Shown: piece after piece, positions 1 through 7,100 of the stretch
How the letters are laid out: each line of letters opens with the position of its first letter
How positions within the stretch are numbered: the first letter of the stretch is position 1
Assembly: GCA_902803015.1 (NCBI GenBank)
Contig: CADCOL010000059.1
Location: 1-13,841, forward strand
Reading direction: 5' to 3'
DNA: 13,841 nt
Source of the DNA: an uncultured Lachnospiraceae bacterium
Lineage (GTDB): Bacteria; Bacillota; Clostridia; Lachnospirales; Lachnospiraceae
Position numbers and translations under genes: made by a program
Notes under the pieces: generated by a model
Databases searched by the model: none
The model's input: only the letters and a program-made list of their open reading frames with translations
What the model was told of the DNA's origin: nothing

Positions 1-394
1 CCGCTCCCAGAATCTTGTCTGCATACGCATCCAGCCTGCCCGCAAGACGTGCCGCGATATACTCTTCGAGAATCTCCGAAAGCCTTGCCTTGCAGTTATT
101 TCCGACAAGCAGATCCACGCTCTCATCCTGCGCGAGCGCAAAGGCATCCGCCTGCACGTAACAGCCCGCCGCAACAACGATGGCGTCCGGATTTAAGCTC
201 TTCGCACGGTGTATCATCTGGCGGCTTTTGCGGTCTGCGATATTCGTAACGGAACAGGTGTTTATGATATATACATCCGATTTTTGGTCAAAATTCACAA
301 CGCTCCAGCCGTTCTTTTGTGTATTCTGTTGCATAACGTCTAACTCGTATGAGTTGACCTTACAGCCGAGGTTGTGGAATGCTACTGTTTTCAT
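1..394 (-). CDS. mtaB: tRNA (N6-threonylcarbamoyladenosine(37)-C2)-methylthiotransferase MtaB, N-terminal part
   Basis: This is the first 131 codons of a gene that runs off the left edge. The protein starts MKTVAFHNLGCKVNSYEL and carries the N-terminal methylthiotransferase (UPF0004) domain. Its three cluster-binding cysteines are visible at residues 11 (LGCKVN), 47 (NTCSVTNIADRKSRQM) and 78 (AAGCYVQA). This pattern is typical of MtaB, a radical-SAM enzyme with two iron-sulfur clusters that adds a methylthio group to t6A at position 37 of ANN-decoding tRNAs. The radical-SAM CxxxCxxC and TRAM domains lie outside the window. The start at 394 is supported by AAGGGT about 8 bases upstream. A promoter on this strand is seen at 456-484. 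MiaB and RimO are relatives, but the LGCKVN opening and the NTCSVTNIADRKSRQ block favour MtaB. Confidence 0.93.
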   Translation of the reverse strand, partial: MKTVAFHNLGCKVNSYELDVMQQNTQKNGWSVVNFDQKSDVYIINTCSVTNIADRKSRQMIHRAKSLNPDAIVVAAGCYVQADAFALAQDESVDLLVGNNCKARLSEILEEYIAARLAGRLDAYADKILGA

Positions 395-428
395 GGATTT
401 TACCCTTAATTTTGTGAGGTTTTGAGGA

Positions 429-457
429 TTGACTTTTTTTTGACAGTCCTTTAGTAT
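429..457 (+). promoter_or_regulatory. Predicted sigma-A promoter of the HPr-like gene
   Basis: TTGACT (429-434), a 17-base spacer containing a run of T, and TAGTAT (452-457) fit a housekeeping promoter. TATGAT (455-460) is a better -10 match but would need a 20-base spacer. A second TTGACA at 440-445 has no -10 box at proper spacing. The strong ribosome binding site AAGGAGGT follows at 486-493, seven bases before the ATG at 501. Confidence 0.5.
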
Positions 458-484
458 GATAAGCGAAACGAGGGAATTTAGCAA
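456..484 (-). promoter_or_regulatory. Predicted sigma-A promoter of mtaB
   Basis: On the minus strand TTGCTA (479-484) and TATCAT (456-461) are separated by exactly 17 bases. This matches the housekeeping consensus in 4/6 and 5/6 positions. It would start transcription about 55 bases before the mtaB start codon. The -10 box occupies the same bases as the -10 region of the opposite promoter serving the HPr-like gene. Confidence 0.5.
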
Positions 485-500
485 GAAGGAGGTAATTTAA

Positions 501-734
501 ATGAAGACAGTTAAGATTTCTTTAAACTCGATCGATAAGGTTAAATCGTTCGTAAATGATATCACTAAATTCGATTATGATTTCGATCTTGTATCCGGAA
601 GATACGTTATCGATGCGAAATCCATCATGGGTATCTTCAGCTTAGACTTATCCAAACCTATCGACTTAAACATCCATGCTGAAGATAATGCAGAAGATGT
701 AATGAAGGTTCTTGAGCAGTACATCATCGACTAA
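501..734 (+). CDS. HPr-like protein without the phosphocarrier histidine
   Basis: This 77-residue protein resembles the PTS phosphocarrier HPr (usually 85-90 residues) in its C-terminal two thirds. The block DAKSIMGIFSLDL (38-50) matches the HPr segment around regulatory Ser46 (KSIMGVMSLG in Bacillus), so Ser41 is the counterpart of Ser46. The rest (DLNIHAEDNAEDVMKVLEQY) follows the last strand and helix of the fold. The active-site loop GIHARPA of true HPr is missing: residues 9-16 read NSIDKVKS, and the only histidine is His59. PTS phosphotransfer through His15 is therefore not possible. A role like Bacillus Crh, which also lacks His15 and acts through the serine, is an inference. It is the only plus-strand gene here, has a very strong ribosome binding site and its own terminator, and is divergent from mtaB. 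Confidence 0.85.
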   Translation: MKTVKISLNSIDKVKSFVNDITKFDYDFDLVSGRYVIDAKSIMGIFSLDLSKPIDLNIHAEDNAEDVMKVLEQYIID

Positions 735-757
735 TCCTTAACATCATGCATAAAAAG

Positions 758-796
758 AAAGGACTGCATGTGATTCGTTCACAGCAGCCTTTTTTA
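758..796. terminator. Bidirectional intrinsic terminator between the HPr-like gene and thiI
   Basis: The stem is built from AAAGG-CTGC-TGTGA (758-773, with A763 and A768 unpaired) and TCACA-GCAG-CCTTT (779-792), with loop TTCGT. On the plus strand it ends in a run of six T (790-795). Read on the minus strand it is followed by TTTCTTTTT. It can therefore stop transcripts from both convergent genes. Confidence 0.82.
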
Positions 797-864
797 TTTG
801 CTTTTTTCAATTCATCAAACCATCAGACTTCCGCCGCCGAGGGCAGCGCCATAATGAAAAGCGC

Positions 865-2049
865 TTAATAAACGCACTCCACAATTTCTCTCTCGTCGAG
901 CGCTTTTTTCACCATCGCATCGATGTCTTCGCCGAGGCGTTCCTCGTGATGTGCAATGACGCTTACCTTCGGTTTGGTTACCGGATGCTTTGCCACGAAA
1001 ATCGTACAGCAGTCTTCAAACGGCAGAATCGAAGTTTCGTAAGTATCAATCTGCTCCGCGATATCAATGATTTCCACTTTGTCGAATGCAACCAGCGGGC
1101 GGTATACGGGCATATGGCAGACATCGTCGGTGCAGGCCATCGAATACATGGTCTGGCTGGCCACCTGTCCGACACTTTCGCCGGTAACAAGTCCTAAGCA
1201 CTCATCTTCTTCCGCAATCGCCTGCGCAATGCGCATCATGTATCGACGCATGATGACCGTCAGCTCGTCATGCGGGCATTTTTCGTAGATGCTCATCTGG
1301 ATATCCGTAAAATTGATCACATGCAGTTTGATTGGTCCGCAGTAACGGGATACGATTCTCGCAAGGTCCACAACCTTCTGCTTTGCACGCTCCGAGGTAT
1401 ACGGAGGTGCATGAAAATAAACCGCCTCCACCTTCACGCCGCGCTTTGCCATCATATATGCGGCAACCGGGGAATCGAGTCCGCCCGACAATAATACCAT
1501 TGCCTTGCCGGCCGTTCCGACGGGCATGCCACCCGGTCCCGGAATCAGAATCGAATAAATATAGATTCTCTCGCGAATCTCCACATGCAGTTCGACTTCG
1601 GGCTTATGCACATCCACCTTAAGTTCGGGATACGCATTCAGTAAAACCTCGCCGAATGCCATGTTCATTTCCATGGAATTTAAAGGATAATTCTTTCTGG
1701 CACGCTTGCAGAAAACCTTAAAGGTAAGCCCGTCGCGGTTCGGATAGGTCTCGCCGAAGTATTTTACCACTTCTTCTTTTAAGTATTCGAAGTCATCCTT
1801 CTCAAGGATTAAAACCGGGCAGATGGTCATGACACCGAAAATCCTCTTCAGTGCATCCACTGCCTCATCATAGTCGAAGTCCGACTTCGCCTCCACATAC
1901 ACACGTCCTAAATTCTTGTGTACGTCGAACTCGCCGTCGACCTTATCCATGGCAATGCGCACCTGCTCAACAAGCGCATCTTCGAAAATGTAGCGGTTCT
2001 TTCCCTTTAAGAAAATCTCGCCGTATTTAAGCAAAAAAGCCTGAAACAT
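865..2049 (-). CDS. thiI: tRNA 4-thiouridine synthase ThiI (form without rhodanese domain)
   Basis: ThiI adenylates U8 of tRNA and replaces its oxygen with sulfur taken from a cysteine desulfurase persulfide. In many bacteria it also feeds sulfur to thiazole synthesis. The 394-residue protein has an N-terminal ferredoxin-like and THUMP region (about 1-165). Next comes the PP-loop ATPase motif SGGLDS (188-193) and the conserved blocks TGESVGQVASQT (289-300) and PFEDCCTIF (343-351), whose cysteines 347/348 lie in the region expected to hold the catalytic cysteine. It stops where the E. coli enzyme (482 residues) continues into a rhodanese domain. It thus resembles the short Bacillus form, which takes sulfur directly from a dedicated desulfurase. 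The likely donor is the desulfurase at 5087-6256, two genes upstream. The start is supported by AGAGGG six bases before the ATG. Confidence 0.96.
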   Translation of the reverse strand: MFQAFLLKYGEIFLKGKNRYIFEDALVEQVRIAMDKVDGEFDVHKNLGRVYVEAKSDFDYDEAVDALKRIFGVMTICPVLILEKDDFEYLKEEVVKYFGETYPNRDGLTFKVFCKRARKNYPLNSMEMNMAFGEVLLNAYPELKVDVHKPEVELHVEIRERIYIYSILIPGPGGMPVGTAGKAMVLLSGGLDSPVAAYMMAKRGVKVEAVYFHAPPYTSERAKQKVVDLARIVSRYCGPIKLHVINFTDIQMSIYEKCPHDELTVIMRRYMMRIAQAIAEEDECLGLVTGESVGQVASQTMYSMACTDDVCHMPVYRPLVAFDKVEIIDIAEQIDTYETSILPFEDCCTIFVAKHPVTKPKVSVIAHHEERLGEDIDAMVKKALDEREIVECVY

Positions 2050-2066
2050 AATTACCCTCTTTCGTT

Positions 2067-2093
2067 AAAATCGCCCCGCGTTGCGGGGCGGTT
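2067..2093 (-). terminator. Hairpin terminator after the LytTR regulator, in front of thiI
   Basis: A perfect 8-bp GC-rich stem, CGCCCCGC (2072-2079) with GCGGGGCG (2083-2090) and a 3-base loop, is extended by three weaker pairs. On the minus strand it is followed by TTTTAACG. The U tract is only four long, so termination may be partial. It lies between the regulator stop (2121) and the thiI ribosome binding site, only about 18 bases before the thiI ATG. I see no convincing promoter between hairpin and thiI. thiI expression therefore needs readthrough or a promoter upstream of the hairpin. Confidence 0.7.
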
Positions 2094-2120
2094 AATTTAT
2101 CGCTTTTGGTTTTTGAAGTC

Positions 2121-2822
2121 CTAGAATTCCATGAACTTCTTCTTTACATCCACATATTGCAACTGACTTACGGGAATCTCCATGCCCCGCTTCATTAAGA
2201 AACGGTATCTCGCAAGATCCTTGACGTAATTCATGTTTACGATATAGGAGCGGTGGCAGCGGATAAAGGTATCCTCCGGCAGAAGCTGTTCCATATCGGA
2301 GAACTTCATATGCACGCTGATCTGCTCGTTAATCGTGCTGACCACGGTCTCACGTCCCTGGCTCTCAAGATACTCGATCTCTCCGAACGGAATCTTGTAA
2401 AGCCGGTCGCCCACCTGGAATGTAAGCGTGTCGCCCTTAACGCTTTTCATTTTATATGCCGAAAGCAGCGCCTCGCGCAACTTGTCATACTGAATCGGTT
2501 TCTGAAGATAACGCAGCGCATCCACCTGATAACCCTCAAGCGCATACTCCGCCGTGGAAGAAATAAACACAATCGACAGGCGTTCTCCGAGTCTTCGAAG
2601 CTCCTTCGCCGCCTCGATTCCGTTCATGCCGACCGCAAGGATATCGCATAAAAGCACGTCATACTCCGCATCTTCCGCGGACAGCGTATCAATCATGCTC
2701 TCCATATCCGTAAAGCAGACGGTTTCGTACTCGATTCCTTCTTCCGTCAGAATCTGTGATGCCAATGCCTCGTTAATCTGAAGCGATGTCGCCTCATCGT
2801 CACAAATCGCAACCCTGTACAT
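2121..2822 (-). CDS. LytTR-family response regulator
   Basis: This DNA-binding response regulator is about 233 residues long. Counting from the ATG at 2828, the receiver domain (about 4-125) has the acidic pair Asp10-Asp11 (ICDDE), the phosphoacceptor Asp62 (LLCDILAVGMNG), Ser90/Ser91 and Lys110 (LQKPI). A LytTR domain follows (about 135-233), with IEYLES and the recognition block FIRCHRSYIVNMNYV. The family includes AgrA, VirR and ComE and binds paired short repeats near promoters. I chose the start at 2822 (MYRVAICDDE) because AGAGGGG (2829-2835) lies six bases before it. The ATG at 2828 would sit directly on that site. The gene has its own promoter (2879-2907) and follows the hybrid kinase, its probable partner, by 107 bases. 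Target genes are unknown. Confidence 0.94.
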   Translation of the reverse strand: MYRVAICDDEATSLQINEALASQILTEEGIEYETVCFTDMESMIDTLSAEDAEYDVLLCDILAVGMNGIEAAKELRRLGERLSIVFISSTAEYALEGYQVDALRYLQKPIQYDKLREALLSAYKMKSVKGDTLTFQVGDRLYKIPFGEIEYLESQGRETVVSTINEQISVHMKFSDMEQLLPEDTFIRCHRSYIVNMNYVKDLARYRFLMKRGMEIPVSQLQYVDVKKKFMEF

Positions 2823-2878
2823 ATTCATCCCCTCTGAAGTAACCCTGATGTCGCCCCCGTCGGGCCGACTCCTTTTTT

Positions 2879-2907
2879 ATTATACTGTTATCGCGAAACG
2901 TGTGCAA
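2879..2907 (-). promoter_or_regulatory. Predicted promoter of the LytTR regulator
   Basis: On the minus strand a perfect TATAAT (2879-2884) lies 17 bases downstream of TTGCAC (2902-2907), a weak -35 match. Transcription would begin near 2872, giving a leader of about 50 bases. This lets the regulator be made independently of the upstream kinase, although readthrough is also possible because I see no terminator in the gap. Confidence 0.55.
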
Positions 2908-2929
2908 GTATCGCCGCCCCGTTTTCTGC

Positions 2930-5077
2930 TTATCTCACCGCATGCAGATTTCTCGGATTCTGCGTAATCAGTGCCCTCGTTACCGTGCGGACAACCTCCG
3001 CATAGTTGTCGCAGAATGTCTGATGATACTTGTTGATAAAATCGATGTCCTCATCCTTGCCCGCGCATTCAAGCTCGTAAGCCTGATCCGCCACGTCGTT
3101 GGCGCCGATGTTCCTGCAAGCCCCCTTGATGGAATGCGCAATAACCGTGTAGTTTTCGACATCGCCCTTGTTAAAGTATTCCTGCAGGCTGACCTGTAAG
3201 TTGGAAGAAGCAAAGGTTGTAAGAACCTTGATATAAACCGCCTTGCTTCCGCCGCAGTTTCGAAGGCCGTCTTCGACGTCGATACCCTTGAGCATATCGA
3301 TGACTTCGTCCTTTTCGATGACCGGCAGCTGTCCGGTCTGCATCATACCCTTCGACGGCATTACTTCCTGTCCGTTTACAATCGGCACCTGTTTCTCAAG
3401 CGGAATCCATTTCTGCAAAACGGTACTTAACTGATTCATGTGAATGGGTTTTGCGACATAGTCGTTCATGCCCGCATCCTTGAAGGTTCGCTCCACACCC
3501 TTAATAGCATTCGCGGTAAGGGCGATAATCGGAATATTTCTCGCATACTCCGTATTCAGCGCACGGATATGCTTCGTCGCCTCGACACCGTCCATGACCG
3601 GCATCATGTGGTCCATGAAGATGATGTCGTATTCCACCAGATGTTCTTCCACACGGTTGATGGCTTCCATACCGCTTTCGACCATGACCGCCTCAAAACC
3701 GAAGCGCTTCATCAGCTCGCTCGCAACCGTAAGGTTAACCTTGTTATCGTCGACAATCATGACTCTCGCCGTAGGTGCCTTGAAGGTAATTCGGTATCCC
3801 GCGTTGTCCGCCGTAATCCGGTCGTGGTTCGAATCGTAATTCGAAGGTCTCGGGTCCTTTACCTGCTGCCTTAATACGAAGGAGAACGTACTACCCTCTC
3901 CGACACGGCTCTTTAAATTGATATCGCTGCCCATCAGGTTTAAGAGGCGCTTCGTAATGATCAAACCCAGACCGGTACCTTCCACGTTACGGTTTTTCTT
4001 CGTATCAATCTGACCGAATGCGGTAAAAAGCTTGTTCATGTCCGCTTCGGAGATACCGATACCGGTATCTTCCACCGCGATATGCAGATAGCCGTTTCCG
4101 TCGATGTCCGGTTCCCAGTGCACATGCAATGCGATATGTCCCTTGCGGGTAAAATTCACGGCGTTGTTTAAAAGGTTAATCAGAATCTGCCGGATACGGA
4201 CTTCATCACCGACAAGTACGCGCGGGATGTCCGGCGCAATATCGTAAACAAGCTTCACCGAACGGTTCTTCATACGGAACTCGATGATACTTAATACATC
4301 GTGGATTAACGAATTAAAATGGTAATCCTCTTCGTTGATTTCCATTTTACCCGAATCAATCTTGGAAAAGTCGAGGATTTCGTTGATGATGGCGAGCAGG
4401 TTTTCGGAGGATTTACGAATCGTATCGATGTATTCTTTCTCTTCCTCTTCGAAATCCTTCTGGTCGAGAAGTTCCGCCATACCGTAGATTGCGTTCATAG
4501 GAGTACGGATTTCATGGGACATGTTTGCTAAGAAGTTTGCTTTTGCTTCCAGAGCGTTCTGTGCTTCTTCGTTTTTCTCTTCCATTTTTGCCTTGTAGTC
4601 GTTAACGCCGTTTACAAGGAACTGGAAGGATACCATTGCAAAAAGGTAAATCAGAAGGTATACGAGATAAATTTCCGTCGGGCAGGTTAATGCAATCGAA
4701 TCGCGGAAGAAAATCGCATTCAGCAAAAGTGCCAGCGTCGTGATGATTGCATATTCCAGCATCAGCGACCGTTTCGCGTAAAGAGCCAGCATCAATGCGC
4801 CCGCAAAATAGATAACGCTTAAGGTTCCGAGCATTCCAAGCTGCCACGAGATAATATAACTGGTGATAATCATGGTCAGATAGAAGCAACGGATTACAAT
4901 CATTTCATTGCGAATGATGCGGTATAAAAGCACGGTAAGAAGCGCCGGCAGGAATCCGATGGAAATCAGTGCCGCTTTCTCAGGTCCGTACTGGGACAGC
5001 GCGTAGGCTACGTGGAGCAGGACCACGCTGAAGAATTCAATTACGCAAAGGATGATGTTGGTTGAAAATGGAAGCAT
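2930..5077 (-). CDS. Hybrid sensor histidine kinase (HisKA-HATPase-REC-HPt)
   Basis: This 715-residue membrane kinase contains a full internal phosphorelay. Six hydrophobic segments fill residues 1-157 (about 6-27, 36-55, 58-78, 80-100, 105-124, 135-155), with no sizeable extracellular domain. A short coiled coil (160-180) leads to the dimerisation domain with phosphoacceptor His188 (NMSHEIRTPMNAIYGM). The ATPase domain has the N box LINLLNNAVNFT (299-310), G1 DTGIGI (337-342) and G2 GTGLGL (367-372). A receiver domain (about 437-556) has Asp443-Asp444, phosphoacceptor Asp489 (FMDHMMPVMDG) and Lys543 (AKPIH). A C-terminal HPt domain carries His648 (AHSIKGACRN). The layout resembles BarA/ArcB-type unorthodox kinases; the signal is unknown. 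The ATG has AGGAGG six bases upstream, and that site overlaps the TAG of the desulfurase gene nine bases away, so the two are probably cotranscribed. The LytTR regulator downstream is the likely relay end point. Confidence 0.95.
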   Translation of the reverse strand: MLPFSTNIILCVIEFFSVVLLHVAYALSQYGPEKAALISIGFLPALLTVLLYRIIRNEMIVIRCFYLTMIITSYIISWQLGMLGTLSVIYFAGALMLALYAKRSLMLEYAIITTLALLLNAIFFRDSIALTCPTEIYLVYLLIYLFAMVSFQFLVNGVNDYKAKMEEKNEEAQNALEAKANFLANMSHEIRTPMNAIYGMAELLDQKDFEEEEKEYIDTIRKSSENLLAIINEILDFSKIDSGKMEINEEDYHFNSLIHDVLSIIEFRMKNRSVKLVYDIAPDIPRVLVGDEVRIRQILINLLNNAVNFTRKGHIALHVHWEPDIDGNGYLHIAVEDTGIGISEADMNKLFTAFGQIDTKKNRNVEGTGLGLIITKRLLNLMGSDINLKSRVGEGSTFSFVLRQQVKDPRPSNYDSNHDRITADNAGYRITFKAPTARVMIVDDNKVNLTVASELMKRFGFEAVMVESGMEAINRVEEHLVEYDIIFMDHMMPVMDGVEATKHIRALNTEYARNIPIIALTANAIKGVERTFKDAGMNDYVAKPIHMNQLSTVLQKWIPLEKQVPIVNGQEVMPSKGMMQTGQLPVIEKDEVIDMLKGIDVEDGLRNCGGSKAVYIKVLTTFASSNLQVSLQEYFNKGDVENYTVIAHSIKGACRNIGANDVADQAYELECAGKDEDIDFINKYHQTFCDNYAEVVRTVTRALITQNPRNLHAVR

Positions 5078-5086
5078 GCTTTCCTC

Positions 5087-6256
5087 CTATCTTCGTGTGT
5101 ATCGACGTAACGTATCCAAAACTTCTCCCACCGCATTCGCTGCATACACCACATCTTCTTCGGTATTGTAAATGCCGAAGCTGAAACGAATGGTGGAATC
5201 GAGTAATTCCACAGGCAGGCCGATGGCTTTTAATGTGGCCGAAACGGCCGGTTTATTGGACGCGCAGGCACTGCCGGAAGAAACATAGACACCCTTTTCT
5301 TCGAGTGCATGCAAAAGAACTTCCGCACGAACGCCTTTAACGGAAGCACTGACGATATGCGGTGCCGCAAACTCTTTTGTCGTTTCGTCCTTTGCGGGAC
5401 CGTTGATGCTTACGCCCTCAAGTTTTGTAAGCTTTTCTATTAAGGTATCGCGAAGACGGCACATGAGTGCACTGTCTTCTTCCATCTTGCCGGTAATGAT
5501 TTTGGCAGCCTCGGCAAATCCGGCGATTCCCGGCACATTATCCGTTCCGGAGCGCATGCCCTTTTGCTGTCCGCCGCCTAAAATCAACGGTGTGATTTTT
5601 ACCTTTTCGGAAATGTAGAGGATGCCGATTCCCTTCGGGCCGTGGATTTTATGTCCGGATACGGAGAGCATGTCAATCTTCATGCGCTTCGGATAAACCG
5701 GGACCTTGCCGTACATCTGCACGGCATCCACATGGAAAAGGATATTTGGATTGGTCTTCTTAATCGCCTCACCGATTTCTGCCACCGGCTCAATCGTGCC
5801 GATTTCGTTATTGATTCCCATCACGGAAACCAGCACGGTGTCCGGACGGATTGCATTCTTTAATTCTTCGACGGAGACTCTTCCGATTTCGTCCGTCGGA
5901 AGGTATGTCACTTCAAAACCTTCCTTTTCAAGCTGCTTTGCGGGATTTGCGATTGCCGCATGCTCAATGGATGTCGTAATTACATGCATGCCGCTTCTTT
6001 TTGCGGCTCTTGCAGCCTGCAGCAAAGCCCAGTTGTCCGACTCGGTTCCGCCGGAAGTAAAAAAGATTTCCTTTTCGTTCACTTTAAGCGTTGCCGCAAT
6101 TTCCTCGCGCGCAGTGCGAAGAATCCGCTCCGCCTCCACGCCTTTTAAGTGCATGCTTGACGGGTTGCCGTAGGTCTCGCTCATGCATTTTGCAACCGCC
6201 TCCACAACCTCGGGCAAAGCCTTTGTGGTGGCGGAATTATCCAGATAACATTCCAT
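5087..6256 (-). CDS. Cysteine desulfurase (NifS/IscS family)
   Basis: This cytosolic PLP enzyme converts cysteine to alanine and carries the released sulfur as a cysteine persulfide. The 389-residue protein has all key parts: YLDNSATT near the start, His99 (TSIEHA), Asp177 and Gln180 (HVDAVQ), the PLP-binding Lys203 (SVSGHKIHGPKGIG) and the catalytic Cys331 in the mobile loop SSGSACASNKPAVSATL. Length is normal for the class I NifS/IscS group. The nearby thiI suggests it acts as the ThiI sulfur donor, as Bacillus NifZ does. General iron-sulfur cluster supply cannot be excluded, and no iscU or fdx gene is adjacent. It follows rsmE by 59 bases, without a recognisable promoter or terminator in between, and has GGGAGAG seven bases before its ATG. 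The exact symbol (iscS, nifS or nifZ) is uncertain. Confidence 0.95.
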   Translation of the reverse strand: MECYLDNSATTKALPEVVEAVAKCMSETYGNPSSMHLKGVEAERILRTAREEIAATLKVNEKEIFFTSGGTESDNWALLQAARAAKRSGMHVITTSIEHAAIANPAKQLEKEGFEVTYLPTDEIGRVSVEELKNAIRPDTVLVSVMGINNEIGTIEPVAEIGEAIKKTNPNILFHVDAVQMYGKVPVYPKRMKIDMLSVSGHKIHGPKGIGILYISEKVKITPLILGGGQQKGMRSGTDNVPGIAGFAEAAKIITGKMEEDSALMCRLRDTLIEKLTKLEGVSINGPAKDETTKEFAAPHIVSASVKGVRAEVLLHALEEKGVYVSSGSACASNKPAVSATLKAIGLPVELLDSTIRFSFGIYNTEEDVVYAANAVGEVLDTLRRYTRR

Positions 6257-6315
6257 GATTTATCTCTCCCGGACGCTCTCGTTTTCTTTGCGGGCGTCTG
6301 TTTTCTTCGGCTTCT

Positions 6316-7098
6316 TTATTCTTTCGTTCCGTTCATCTCAAGTACGTAGTTCACCCACGCAAGTACCACCATGCCGGCGGTTTCGGTACGCAGGATCCGC
6401 TTGCCGAGCGTTACGGGAACTATTCCGTTCTCGTTTGCAAGTTTTACTTCTTCTTCGGAGAAGCCTCCCTCGGGTCCGATGAAGATGGCAAGGGTCCGGC
6501 GTGCATCACTCGTTTGTGCCGCTGCAGTTCTCAGGCTTTCAAATATTTCACGCGTCTGTTCCGCGCCCTCAGCCAGTTCGTACGGAATCATCTTAAAATC
6601 CGCATCCTTTGCCTGCGAAACGGCCGCTTTCATACTTAATGGCATGCCCACTTTCGGAATCACGGCACGCTTGCTCTGCTTTGCCGCTGCCTCGGCAATG
6701 CCCTGCCAGCGGGCAACCTTCGCTGCCGCTTTTTTCTCGTCCAGTTTCACCACGCATCTGCTGCAGCTGACCGGTACGATTTCACTGACCCCGAGTTCCA
6801 CACACTTCTGGACGATGGTTTCCATTTTATCCCCTTTGGGAATTCCCTGGTATAGCACGGAATATACGGGGGATTCAACGTCTGCCTCCTTCACGAAGAG
6901 GAGATTGCATAAAACCGCATCGTCGGTAAATTCTGCGATCTCGCAACGGTATTCGTTTTTGTCCGCACAGCTCACCGAGATTTCCTCGCCCGGGTGCATG
7001 CGAAGAACATTGCGGATGTGATTGTAATCACTGCCGCTGATCAGGACCTTATGTGCGTCCGTATCTATTTGGTTTGCTTCCACGAAGAAATGATACAT
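6316..7098 (-). CDS. rsmE: 16S rRNA (uracil(1498)-N3)-methyltransferase RsmE
   Basis: RsmE methylates N3 of U1498 in helix 44 of 16S rRNA, using SAM on the assembled 30S subunit. The 260-residue protein has the N-terminal PUA-like RNA-binding region (about 1-70, starting MYHFFVEANQI, with HIRNVLRM at 27-34). The C-terminal SPOUT (trefoil-knot) methyltransferase domain has QGIPKGDKME (84-93), EAAAKQSKR (136-144), IGPEGGFS (207-214) and LGKRILRTETA (231-241), all hallmarks of this family. Length is typical. Only two bases separate the prmA stop from its ATG and there is no clear ribosome binding site, so translation is probably coupled to prmA. The prmA-rsmE pair is common in Firmicutes. Confidence 0.96.
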   Translation of the reverse strand: MYHFFVEANQIDTDAHKVLISGSDYNHIRNVLRMHPGEEISVSCADKNEYRCEIAEFTDDAVLCNLLFVKEADVESPVYSVLYQGIPKGDKMETIVQKCVELGVSEIVPVSCSRCVVKLDEKKAAAKVARWQGIAEAAAKQSKRAVIPKVGMPLSMKAAVSQAKDADFKMIPYELAEGAEQTREIFESLRTAAAQTSDARRTLAIFIGPEGGFSEEEVKLANENGIVPVTLGKRILRTETAGMVVLAWVNYVLEMNGTKE

Positions 7099-7100
7099 AT

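Noticed and set aside
440..445. TTGACA hexamer upstream of the HPr-like gene as a -35 box
   Set aside because: No -10-like hexamer lies 16-18 bases downstream. TTGACT at 429-434 with TAGTAT fits better.
2826..2828. Earlier ATG for the LytTR regulator at 2828
   Set aside because: The AGAGGGG ribosome binding site touches this ATG directly. The ATG at 2822 has the right spacing.
6272..6298. GACGC/GCGTC inverted repeat between rsmE and the desulfurase gene
   Set aside because: The stem is only 5 bp with a loop of about 17 bases and no U tract, so it is not a credible terminator or riboswitch.
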